Shown here piece by piece: positions 32,301-44,300 of a stretch of DNA of 64,000 bases. The first letter of the stretch is position 1; every line of letters begins with the position of its first letter. A model generated the notes under the pieces. The model worked only from the letters and a program-made list of their open reading frames with translations, had not been told where the DNA came from and did no database searches. Position numbers and translations under genes: made by a program. Source of the stretch: Oegoconia quadripuncta (Eukaryota; Arthropoda; Insecta; Lepidoptera; Autostichidae); contig OX438747.1 of the NCBI GenBank assembly GCA_949316235.1, positions 33,991,601 to 34,055,600 of the forward strand, written 5' to 3'.

Positions 32301-35300
32301 TGAAGTATCACCCTTTGGGCATTGAAGCACTGCTTCTAAATCATACACAGCTACTCTGACATTTTTGTTTACTTCGCTGCGATCATTAAGCTTTTCAGTC
32401 CTGCTACAATTTTTCTCTTCCATGTGGGTCTGATATTTTTCTTCCAGATCTGATTTTTGGTTACTATTAGTTGTCTCTTCTGCCTTGAAAGACGCATGCT
32501 TGATTCCTAAAAAATGATTATATAAAATCAGTACTTAGATGTTTGGATATTGTAGCAATAATTAACAAAAAAGTGTTAATCTTTTCATAATTACTTACGT
32601 TCAATCTATCCTTATTCAGTAGTTGTGGAGGGGTATTTTCAATGATGTCATTATCGTCATCTGTTTCATCAATAGTAATGTTATTGGAGTCATTGAACGT
32701 GCTAGTAGGAGGGTGCGACAAAGTGTTCGTTTGCTGCCTAGGTTGCGAGCTTTCAGACTCTGAGTCCAAACTTGACGAAGAGCTAGACGAAGATGAGCCA
32801 GAAGATGAAACCGAGGATGATGAACTCGAAGAAGATTGCGGGGTACATCCCTCATTTTTGTTTGCTGTCTCCGTTGTAAAAAGTTGTGTAGTATTGTCTT
32901 CATTGTCGCTCAAAATGTCGCTCTCGCAATAAGGTACCAGGCTTTCATTGCGTTGTACGTTCATTAGCTGAGATTTCTGTAATAATTAATACATATTAAT
33001 TACACTGTTTATTATACGCGGGCATGATTATATTGTTTTAAACTATTCCAGTAATTTCTTCAAAACATCCTGTTGATTTCGACAATATATCAAACTCCGT
33101 GCTCGTTTTGACAGGACCAATATTTTCATTTTGTATCTGAAATAATAAAGAATAATTGTAGTAATTTTCCATTACTTACTTATTTTTATAAATTGGCAGT
33201 GTCGTGATAGATCTAACTATTTCAGTCATTTTTACTAACAGCTATAGTTTCTCTATTTACTTCTTCATGGCATCCTGTTGATTGCGGTAATATTTCACAA
33301 CCCGTGTTCATTGTGACTAGTTCGATATTTTCATTTTGTATCTGAAATAATAGATAATACTTATTGTAAATTACTGAACAAAAACAACTTTAAGGATTAT
33401 TCAAAATGTACAAAATATAAACACTTACCTCGGCGTTTAGGCTGTTGTTGTGTAAATTCTCATTTATTGAATTATTACCCTGTATCAAACCAAATATTTT
33501 TCGCGACCTCCAAAACGACGACATTCTAATAAAAAAAGTAGGTAGGTAATTAACAAGAAACTAATTTGTCTATTCGACATTGAATGCGCTCGAGAATCGA
33601 GAGCAAGAATAAACATTACAATTTAATAATTACAATAAACATTCACGCCACTTTAAATTTTTATTGTAAACTGAAATACTTCAAAGAAATTGCAAATGGT
33701 GCTCAATTATATTAATAATAAATAGAAACAAACCATAAAACTAGATCCTGTTAATGAAATTATAGTATTATATCGAAACAATACTTATTCCACTCGAATG
33801 ATTCGATAAAGTTTTAATAGTAAAGTGCATCAAGTTGACATAATAATTAACACAATACAAAATAATTTCCAGAAAAATGAATTAAGGTTACATGTTACGG
33901 AATAAACTACAGAATTATTACTAATGAAGTGAAATAAGTCTAAAAGAATCCATTTTTTGAATAAACAACAGCAAATAAAATATTTACCTGTTAGTAAAAC
34001 ACAAAATTATTTCGCGTTACACCGTTTTCATTCACAAAAACAGAGGTCTCACTTAGAATACAGACGGCGCATGACTGACTCGATCTCTTTACCGGTATCA
34101 ACATGTCCATGCGCGTTAATAAGAAAGAGATGGAGTGTCATCTATCACGGCCATTTTCGTCGTAATGACTCGGCTGTTGGACTGAACGTATGCACCTCGC
34201 TAAGCTATTCCACTTTTTGATTAAATCTCACAAAACGTCAATTTTGAGTTATTTCTTTTTATTATTAAAGGTGCGATATATTCCCGTAGCTATTGCTTTT
34301 CACAGATTACAAATACACCCAGTAGAAAAGTATCTATAAACGTTTTTAACACCGCAGGTATTTTCGAAAATATGACAGGCGCGCCGAGATACATGACCCT
34401 TAGACTTTTTGCGTGGGAACGGGCGACAGAGAGGTTAAATTAAAGTTACCACTGTGAACTTCACTGCGTTGTTGTAAATTAAATCAACAAATTAAATCTC
34501 CGAAATGTAATGCTTTATCTTTTAACGAAGTTGTTTTTAAAAGTATTTTCAATCTCGAACTTATTTTTGGGGCCGAACGCGCTAAGTTTGAACGATATTA
34601 CCTAAGCTAAACCATAACCAAAAACTTTACACATTTCGTATCGCCCTAATTTTTGAACGGAAATTAAATTAGTTTTTTTTTATACCTACTCGTGGTTAGC
34701 TCTAAACATTTGGGTTTGGTTTTACTTTGGTAGCGTCAACGATGTAATCGTTCACAAAAATAGCGCTATACCAATTTTTTTAATCAGCTAAAGCTAAACA
34801 AAAACCAAAAACGTTCCGTTCGAACGGTAAAATCGTTGAAAAATAGCGCGATTGGTCCCTTGGACTAACACAATCACGTGTTCAATGAATCCGACTAATT
34901 ATTAAGGATATTGTATAATGTCGTCGCTCTACATTTGTTCTCATGCTTTGTTTATCTAATACAATATTTTCTTTCGAACAGGAGGTATGTAAAGCTTTCC
35001 TATACTTACCTAGATTATATAATTTAAAGGTGTGGATTAGGTACTTATATATAGATACCGATTAATCCATAAAGTCGACACGTACCCCAGTACCTTATGT
35101 CATTCACGACACTTTGCAACACGCTTTTTAGGTTTTCTTAGTCAACAAGGTACCCATAAAGTTTGTCTGTCTGTCTGAGGCTTATTTTTTTTTTTTTATA
35201 TTTTATTTACTAAATATAAATAAACTTTGACAGATATTATAATCAATGTGATTAAAATAAAGACATATTCGCGATCAATTCATAAGTTGAAGATGGATAT

Positions 35301-38300
35301 AATAATATGTTGTAATAGATGCTCTGATAATATAAGCACCAGGGATTTTCTGACATGCTTCTACTGTAAAACGAAATATCACCTTGACTGTGCGAATGTA
35401 TCTTCAAAGCGTTTTTATTTAATGACAAGAGAGAATAAAACCAATTGGAAATGTCAGGAATGTTACAAACAAAAGCACACAAAAAAAAACTCTCCAGCGG
35501 GACGGCAATCAACAACGTCGGACAATGTAACCCACCGACAGAAACATATAATTAATGTGCCAGTAGAGAATTCTTTCGTCTCATTGTCTGATGACGATTT
35601 AGAATATTCGTCATTACTAGGAGATACGCTAAACAGAAGTTGTCCAGAACTGAGTACAAAAAATGATGAAAAAATAGAAGAACTATCGGAAAAAATAAAT
35701 AATCTACAAGAAAAACTAGAAATAGCCGAGAATGAAATTGATAACATGTTAACAGAAAATTTCGCGCTAAAAAAACAAATATCAGAATACGAATTAAAAA
35801 TTGGAAAACTCACACATATTTGCAGTTCATCGTCAATAAATCCCACCATAAATAGCACAACAACGATTAAAAAATCTACCAGTCGGAAAAAAAGGCGGAG
35901 CCTAAATAAATCACGGTTAGACTTTTCCCTGTTAGAAGAACCAGAGATGACAACAAACGTGATGGAGTCGACTTTATCTATAGAAAAAGATGGAAACCTC
36001 AAGCAAAAAACCGACCAGCACTTAGTTCAAGATCTTCCATCGCAGTTTCTAAGTGAAACACCTACGTGCATACCATCAATTTCAACAGAAGACGCAACTG
36101 GTCCCGTGCAAGAGAATTGTACTATACATGTTATAGGTGACGAACAATTACTGGGTTTGTCAGCAGCATTGTTAAACTCACGTCATGGGAAATGGAATGA
36201 CAACTATAAGCCCTTTGGTTTTATCATGAACAACGCCTCAAGCTCAGAGATTTTGAATTACTGTAGCGGTATAGAGGGGAGGTTATCTGACAAAGATATT
36301 GTAATTTTAAGTGTTGGAAGTCATGATAAAAATCCTGAAATGTTGCATAATAATTTATGTTTATTATTCAATATATTGAAGAAAGCCACTCTTTATATTG
36401 TACCCGTTAATAAAAATATATATCTAAATGAATACAAATTAAATTATCATTTAAATCTATGGTCTAAACAAACCAGAAACTGCACATTCATTAATATAAA
36501 ATATTGTAATATAAATAAAAGGCACTATCTAAATTATATTCTCAATAAAATTAATTTACACATTGACATGACCGACTATAAATTGCAATTCCTGACATTT
36601 AAAAATATAATCAACAAATTGAAACAAATTAATCCATTTAAAAGTAATGCTACAAGTTCTCCTGTACAACATTCATTAGTAAATACAACAAATCCGCAAA
36701 CCCCAAAAACTAAATTATCTATAAAAAAGGGCACGATACCTTACTATTTCCCTATAAAACAAGTAAATGATCAAACATATGGGTTAATGACTAATAAAGA
36801 ACAGTTTTTTCGTTCCTAACCGTAAAAACTCATCTAACATATTTGTATTACTTCATCAAAACATCCAAGGATTATTAGGCAAAAAAGAACTCATTGAAAT
36901 TACTCTGTTGGACTTGAAGTCGGACCCGGATGTTCTGTGTTTCACTGAAACTTTTGTAAAATCTGGTGAGGAAAAAAATATAAATATTAAAAAATACACT
37001 CTTGCGGCGAGCTTCTGTCGTAATAAAAAAAGAGGTGGCGCTTGTATCTTAGTGAGAACTGGTATTTCCTTTAGAAAAATTGACTGTTTTGCCGAACTAG
37101 CTACTTGTTTTCATTTTGAATGTTGTTCTGTAACTATTCCTCAGTGTAACATGTTAATTATTTGCATATACAGGAGTTCTATAAAAAAGAAAAAAGTAGA
37201 TCTTGAGTACTTTTTTGAGAAATTAGAACTTTTATTACAGAAATGTGTTGTTAATTTTGCAAAAAAAAAGTAATCTTAACTGGTGATATAAATATAAACA
37301 CCATTACAAATAATAATACAACTGTGCACCTGAAAGATATTTTAAAAAGGTATAATTTAAACCAACATATAACAGAACCTACAAGAGGTGGATCATGTCT
37401 CGATCATATTATAAGTAATGTGAAGGGAGCTACAGCATCAGTACTTCCCCTTTGGTTATCGGATCACAATACAGCACAAGTGCTGAAAATTGAAATAACT
37501 TCGAAAATAAAAGTTATACCAAAGACAGTTTATTGTTTTAAAAGATGTTATTCACAATACAATATGCAAAAATTTAGAGAATATCTGAATAATATGTCTT
37601 TCTCTGAAGTGTATTCTGAAACAGAACTAAATGCAGCATTTAAAAAGTTCTATGACATATTTTGCTTATTTTATACCCTCTGTTTCCCAAAAATCAAAGT
37701 CAAAATTAATACCAAACCATATTTAAACTGGATAACAAAAGGGATAAGAAAGAGCTGTTTCACCAGCAGATCTCTTCGTTATAAGTATTACACAGATAAG
37801 ACGTGTTACAATAAATTGAAATACTTAAACTATACCAGACTTCTTAAAAAGTGTATTAACAACGCCAAAAAAATGAATAACTCTAACTATGTTGCCAATA
37901 GTAAAAACATGGTGAAAGCTACTTGGGAAGTAATTCAGAGTGAATCAACTAAAATGGACATAGATAAGTACATATATGAAATTAGATATAATAATACTAT
38001 AGAGACTGACCCTATAAAAATAGCTGATGGTTTCAATGACTATTTCATTAATTTGACTAGTAAAGTAAATATTAAAATGGTAAATACACACACGAATAAC
38101 AGACAACGAAACTCCTTTTATTTGACTCCTATTGATAAACATGATGTTAATAAAACAATAATGACTCTAAATAATACTAACTCTGAGGGCTATGATAATG
38201 TATGTACAAAAGTTGTAAAGGCATGTAGAGAACAGATCAGTGATATTATGGCATTTTTGATTAACTTGTCAATGGAAACAGGAACTTTCCCGGAGCAGCT

Positions 38301-41300
38301 AAAAATGTCTATAGTTAAACCTCTCTATAAGAAAGGTGAAATCACTGTTATGGATAATTATCGTCCTATAACACTTATACCAATATTTTCAAAAATTTTT
38401 GAAAAAGTCCTCCATGTGAAGCTTATGTCCTTCCTCACAAAATTTAACATCATTAAACAAAATCAATACGGTTTCCAAAAGCAAAAATCAACAACGTTGG
38501 CTACATTTAGTTTAGTTAAAGAAGTACTGCATAGTACAAACGCGAAACTATTTACTACTGTGCTTTTTCTTGACATGTCAAAAGCATTTGACTGTGTGTC
38601 ACATGAATGCCTATTGTCAAAATTAGATCACCTCGGAATTAGAGGACCCGCAAATGATTGGATAAGGACATATTTAAAAAATAGACAACAATGTGTGGAG
38701 ATACTCAAACTTGATGAAAAATATATAACTCATTCATATTATTCAGACTTTAGAAAAAATTCCTTTGGGGTTCCACAAGGTAGCGTGCTGGGTCCTCTTC
38801 TATTTCTATTATACATTAACGACTTACCAGAAGTTACGAAGCATAAAAGCTTCTTATTTGCAGATGACATTTCGGTCGTAGTTAAAACTGATAAAAAACT
38901 GACTTTACAAAAGCATGAATCTGACATTAATAATACATTAAATACAATAATTCAATGGTTATTTAATAATAATTTACATATAAATATTAATAAATCTAAA
39001 TTTATAAACTTCAATGATCTTAACAATACATTGAATGTTAATTACAAAAACCAAATAGTACAAGGTGTAAAGAGCTCAACCTTCCTTGGAATTATCGTAG
39101 ATCAAAAACTAAATTGGAAAGAGCACATAGATAAGGTATGCGGTAAAGCAAATCGTTTTACATTTCCACTTTTTAAGTTAAAAACTGTAGCCTCTAGGCA
39201 AACAGCTATCGTAGCATACCATGCGTACGTTGAATCAGTTCTTAGATATGGACTGGTAATCTGGGGCAATGGTACTGACATAAACAGAGCATTTATTGCC
39301 CAAAAAAAATGTATACGAGCAATTTGTGGTGTGTCTCAGGACGTGTCTTGTAGACCACTATTTAAAGGACTTAAAATTTTACCACTGCCGTGCTTGTATA
39401 TACTTGAAGTGGCACATTTTGTAAAGCAGTACCATCATAACTTTTACAAGCAAGCTAGAGATGTAGTAAAAATAAATACCAGGGACCCTAATAGACTAAT
39501 GATTGTTGAAATACCAAAAACAACACAGTATCAAAAAAACTGCTATTTTATGGGTAAAGAAATATATAATAAAATTCCACGGTTTATAACAGATCTACCT
39601 CTAAATAAATTCAAAAACCATCTACAAAAGTGGCTTCTTGAATATACGTTTTACTCTGTTAAAGAATTTTTAGAGCACGACAAAACTATTGTTTGATTGT
39701 CGTTGAGTTCGAATGCTTTGTTTTGACTTGTTATTATTAGCTGAATATGATAAGATTATTAAGTGAATTATATGATTTAGTCCTGTCGATAAAATTTGGC
39801 ATGCGGTTAAATATGGCTGATCTAAGTGTGAAAATGAATGGAAGTTGACATAATATATACTGGGATTACATTTCATTTCACCTACTTTGACATATAATTG
39901 ACTTATTAAAAATTCATTGATTTATTTTAACATTGGATGTGTAATAATTAGAATTTATATTATGAAATAATTTGACATTAATATTGGACAACATGTTATA
40001 AATTGCTGAAAAGTTTACTATTAATTAAGTAATTGTAAAAGTATTAAAATTTGTGTTGAATTATATTCAGCGACATATTTGCATGCCTGAAAAGACTAAG
40101 TGTGAGAAACTAACTACCAATATTACCACCAATGCAATGTAACCACGCTTAAAGCAAATAAAGATATTCTATTCTATTCTATTCTTAGCTCAGAGGGTCT
40201 TAGTTCTAAAAAGCTATAAGTGTTCACTTTTGTCAATTTAGTTACTTTTGAATGTGGCAACCCACGTTTTAGTTTTTTTTTCTGTCGAAGCGGGTAAAAA
40301 CTTCCCGCGCTCTCTTGCTCTTGAACTATCGTGGAGTTAACATCGTTATCAATTACTTTAAAAATTCGTCGTTGAAATAGTGTAAAGTGCTTCCAACACA
40401 GAGCAATTCAACTGGTTAGACCGCTGAGACCCTTTTTTTGATAAGGTGAAAGGCAAGTGGTAAGTGTTTTAAGGCAAATCTTGAGGAGCTGGACGCACAC
40501 ACCTACGAGCTGATCATAAACTTATCACAAACCTTACGTTATTCAGGATTGAGGTGAGTCTGACCCCATTGTCCTTCCCGACAACCACGCACGCACAACC
40601 TAACTTTCGATACAGTCCACTTAATCGAACTATATTTATCCGCCAATGGTCAAAAACACAAGAATTATTTGTCGTTCATCAAACAATAAGTATAATCTAG
40701 GATTTAAAGTAAAAACAATATTTTATTACACCGAAATAGATTGCATTTAATTTGTTGCAGCTTTGTTGTCTGTGCTAGGAGGCTTTTGGCGGGAAGTCAG
40801 CGAGTGACGTTGTTTTTTTATGGTTTCCTACTCTACAAGGAACCCTTATACTATGTCTGTCTGTCCGAGCCTTAGTTCAGTCCTTGAAATGAAATGAAAT
40901 GAAATCACTTTATTTGCATTGATTTTTGGTGGCGTGGGTGGTAAATATATTACAAAATTCCCGCAAAAACCTGCCTATACGAGGCGTGCAAATATTTAAG
41001 GCTTAAATACTTGGGGCATTATTAATAAATCGATCTTTAGATTGGATCGCGCCCATTTTGTTTTGTGTCAGGCGACCAAGGACCGAATGTCTCCATTGCG
41101 AGCACCGCAAATTGTATTGTGTGGTTTATAGTGAGTTGAGGCATATTTAACGTCCACTTTTGACAATTATTATTTTAAACGAGCATCATTATGATCCATA
41201 CAATTGCTATACACCACCGTACAACATGATCTTTATATAGAATACACACTTATGGTTGTTATTGAAAATTTTTGCACTGGTACCCTACCCTCGCTTTCTC

Positions 41301-44300
41301 TCGCAGGGCATTAGCTGAAAATCAGTGTCTTACCGCTATAGGTGAGGTTCCACACTGAGCGATGGCCCATTTGTGGTACAGATACACATACAACTGTATT
41401 ATAAGTTGTAACACTTTTACTATGAAATAAGGCTACATTTCGTAAGAATAACACCAAGCAGAATGATTGTTGCGTCGAATGTTTTTGTATGTGTTTCTGT
41501 AATATGCATTTAAACGCTTTATCTATCAATCTATAACTTGTGATGTCCAACTATATACAACAATAGTAAAATAATGTCGATTGGTTTGACACAGCAAACT
41601 GCAAAAGAAAAAGTCCGAAGTTACGGCCGTCCGAAGCTATTTTCGTTAGAGAGTATACTCCCAGTATAGTCGTTCGAACGAAGCACCATCTATCTATGTA
41701 GGATTGAATAATTAATTTTGTTTTAATTTTCTAGGTCCTGTCAATGAAACTATGTAAGTATTATTAGCCTTCTCTAATTAGACGGCGACGAACACTGGCT
41801 TGGCGTAATATGCCAAGCCAATAAAAAAGGCATAATATGAGGTCAAGTACCAACCCGTTGTGCATAAAAAGAAATGCTAGTGTGCCTGGCCACGATCGAC
41901 TTTTTGTAGCACCGATAATCGGGTCGATTATTTCGTCAATACTTTTATCGCCCGATATTGTGACCGATTTATCGTAGTTGAAATATTGCAATCAGTAGAC
42001 CATTTGTCTTCTACAAAAAATCGGTCATCGATTGTCGGCCGTGGGCGAGCCAGCCTTATTGAGAGGGATTATTCCCAGTAGTCCTCTCTAGCCCTGTCCC
42101 CCGGGGTGACGGCTGGGAATTGTCTTCCCAGTTGTCACCGGGGTGACAATTCGTGCCGACTGTTCCCTTTGAAAGCTGACTATATAGCTGGGACAAAATG
42201 GGACGGTGTGGGGACTGACGTCTATAGTGACGTCATAAATCCCGTCTTGTGGGTTTATATTAAACTATTATATGTTATCTTAGGCCCGTATTAATAAACC
42301 GTTCCCAGGATTGACATGGCCTCAAGTTGACGCTTGAGAATCTGCTGCATATTAAAACAGCATCAGAAAAAATGGTCTTGAGACTGAGACGCGATCTCAA
42401 TCTCAAAAACGATTTATTAATACGGACCTTAAACAGTTTTCGATTTCGGGATCCGTCTAAGAAAAATTAAGCTGTGAAGCGTCTAAGATATTAAGGGGAG
42501 TGTTCTGAAGAACTGTTCGAGCTAATACCCGCTGCTCAATTTAACCGATACACTTCTCGCCGAACATTAAATTTCCATCCACATCACCTGGATGAGTGGA
42601 AGTCTACCACTGTACGTTTCTCAAGAAACTTCTTACCACGTACGACCACCCTGTGGAACGGACTTCCGGCAGCGGTATTCTCGACCGAGTACGACATTGG
42701 AACCTTCAAGATACGAGCCTAAACCTTCCTCAAAGGCCGGCAACGCATCTGTGACCCTTTTGGTGTTGCGGGTGTCCATGGGCGGCGGTGATTGCTTTCC
42801 ATCAGGTGACCCGCATGCTCGTTTGCCGCCCTCGTAGGAACCCTACAAACCCCGCTAATCGCATATCAATTTAAGGCCGGCGCGTGCGTGTTTGAAAAAT
42901 AAATTAAACCACCTATGCCAATAACTTCTATTTCACTTTTTTAATATGCCCTATTTTAGATACTTCCTAGATAATTGATAAATAACGACCGATTGGTGTA
43001 GTAATGGATAATGATCCTGTTCAAAACCAACGGTTGCGGGTTCGAATCCCGCGAGGGGTAATTGTTTGTATGATGAATACGAACATTAATGTTCGCGAGT
43101 CATGGATGTTTATATAATAGGACCTAGAAGGGGGCTTTTTTCCTTAGTTTTCATTTTAACTTCATTATACAGGGTGAAATTTGAATTCGTGTAATTCCCA
43201 TTAACTTGGTGACGCCACTCTTGATTACGAACAACAAATTTAACGACCTGTTTGGTGTAGTGGTTAGAAACTCTGCTGCTATACCAAAAGGTCGCGGGTT
43301 CGAATCTCGCTACGGGACAATGTTTGTATGATGAATACAGACATGTGTTCCCGAGTTATGGATGTTTTTCATTTATATATGTATTTGTGTAGTTTATCAA
43401 CCATCTGGTATCCATAATACAAGCCTAGTTGCTTAGCGTGGAACTAGATGGCGCTGTGTGTATGTGCAAAGATATTTATATTTATTTATTTAACTTTGCC
43501 CCAAGGAACCGTTGTCGAATCCAATCAAAAAATTTTCGATTACGTACCCATTCAAAGTAAACCATTCTGAAATTACCACCATGTGTGTAAGTCAAAGAAT
43601 TTCCCCCTGAATTCGTCTATGGTTCCCAGTGGAAAGTTGCTCGTAATCAAGAGTGACGTCACCAGTTAATGGGAATTACACCAATTAAATTTCATCCTGT
43701 ATAATGAAGTTAAAATGAAAACTAAGGAAAAAAGCCCCCTTCTAGGTCCTATTATATAAACATCCATGACTCGCGAACATTAATGTGCGTATTCAACACA
43801 CAAACATTTACCCCTAGCGGGATTCGAACCCGCAACCGTTGGTTTTGAACAGGGTCATTATCCATTACTACACCAATCGGTCGTTATTTATCAATTATCT
43901 AAAAAGAACTATAACTAGTGCCATTTTTAATTCTCGACGCAAAAAGAAAGGTATTGTAAGTTTAACCGCAATGTGCGTGTGTCTGTCGGTGAACCGATTT
44001 GAATGCGCTTTTTTTATTTGAAAGCAGTTTTATCAAAATCGGTTCAGCCGTTTTGTTTTAATCGGTTGTTTTCACAATTTTCGTTCAATTTTTAGTCATT
44101 ATGGATATTTATTTAAAATACAAATGGCCGAATTGAGAAGCTTTTTGAAGTCGGTTAAATATTGTAAGATGATTGCTTAATTGTCGTACTAACATTGCTT
44201 TCCTTTCAGATCTGCAGCGAAGTATGACAATCCAAATTATATTCGAGATCGATATAGAGGTAAATATTATTTAGTATCTAATTAAGTAATTATTGAGTAG

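Larger units (their letters stand above)
30147..34279 (-). mobile_element. DNA transposon coding for a DUF7869-like protein
   Basis: Inverted ends ATATCGCACCTTTAATAA at 30147 and the complement ending at 34279 continue for about 55 bases with small differences (GAAATAACTCAAAATT shared). The element is 4133 bp. The minus strand codes for a chain of exons (33524 down to 31470). TA sits outside TCGCACC on both sides, so a TA target is possible but not proven. At 31150-31300 a degraded LINE-like stretch lies inside. Confidence 0.75.
35293..40187 (+). mobile_element. Nearly complete CR1-group LINE
   Basis: Two ORFs and a 490-base 3' UTR ending in TTCTA repeats (40165-40187), the short-repeat tail usual for CR1 elements. 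The 5' UTR start is not clear. No target duplication was found. A tail of the same kind sits at 54110-54165. ORF2 has one frameshift, so this copy is close to intact but probably not autonomous. Confidence 0.85.
42970..43900. repeat. Large palindrome with SINE heads in both arms
   Basis: Arms of about 265 bases (42970-43235 and 43635-43900) are reverse complements. Each arm carries an S2 SINE head and the end of a TIR element (CAGGGTGAAATTTGAATTC at 43171, complement at about 43703). The 400-base centre carries a further S2-type SINE at 43249-43490. Formation by inverted duplication or by a TIR element carrying flanking DNA are both possible. Confidence 0.8.
29391..44217 (+). other. Kazal-like gene, intron 1 (about 14.8 kb)
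   Basis: Contains the THAP MITE, the DUF7869-like transposon, a nearly full CR1 LINE, LINE tails, MITEs and a palindrome of SINEs. No other exon in the right phase was recognised. Confidence 0.5.

Noticed and set aside
32642..32932. Acidic open frame on the plus strand
   Set aside because: It is the antisense of the serine-rich exon; the codon repeats explain it.
34960..34995. Three-base microexon between an AG and GTATGT
   Set aside because: Chance match; no coding support.
35227..35292. Upstream extension of LINE ORF1
   Set aside because: It has no ATG; the zinc finger starts directly after the ATG at 35293.
41732..41754. Small exon (TTTTCTAG ... GTAAGT) for the Kazal-like gene
   Set aside because: 19 bases long, breaks the phase between exons 1 and 3, and a similar phrase occurs near 33740 as repeat sequence.
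43000..43320. tRNA-like B boxes (GGTTCGAATCC) as genuine tRNA genes
   Set aside because: No cloverleaf with paired acceptor ends could be built, and each is followed by the same SINE body as other copies.
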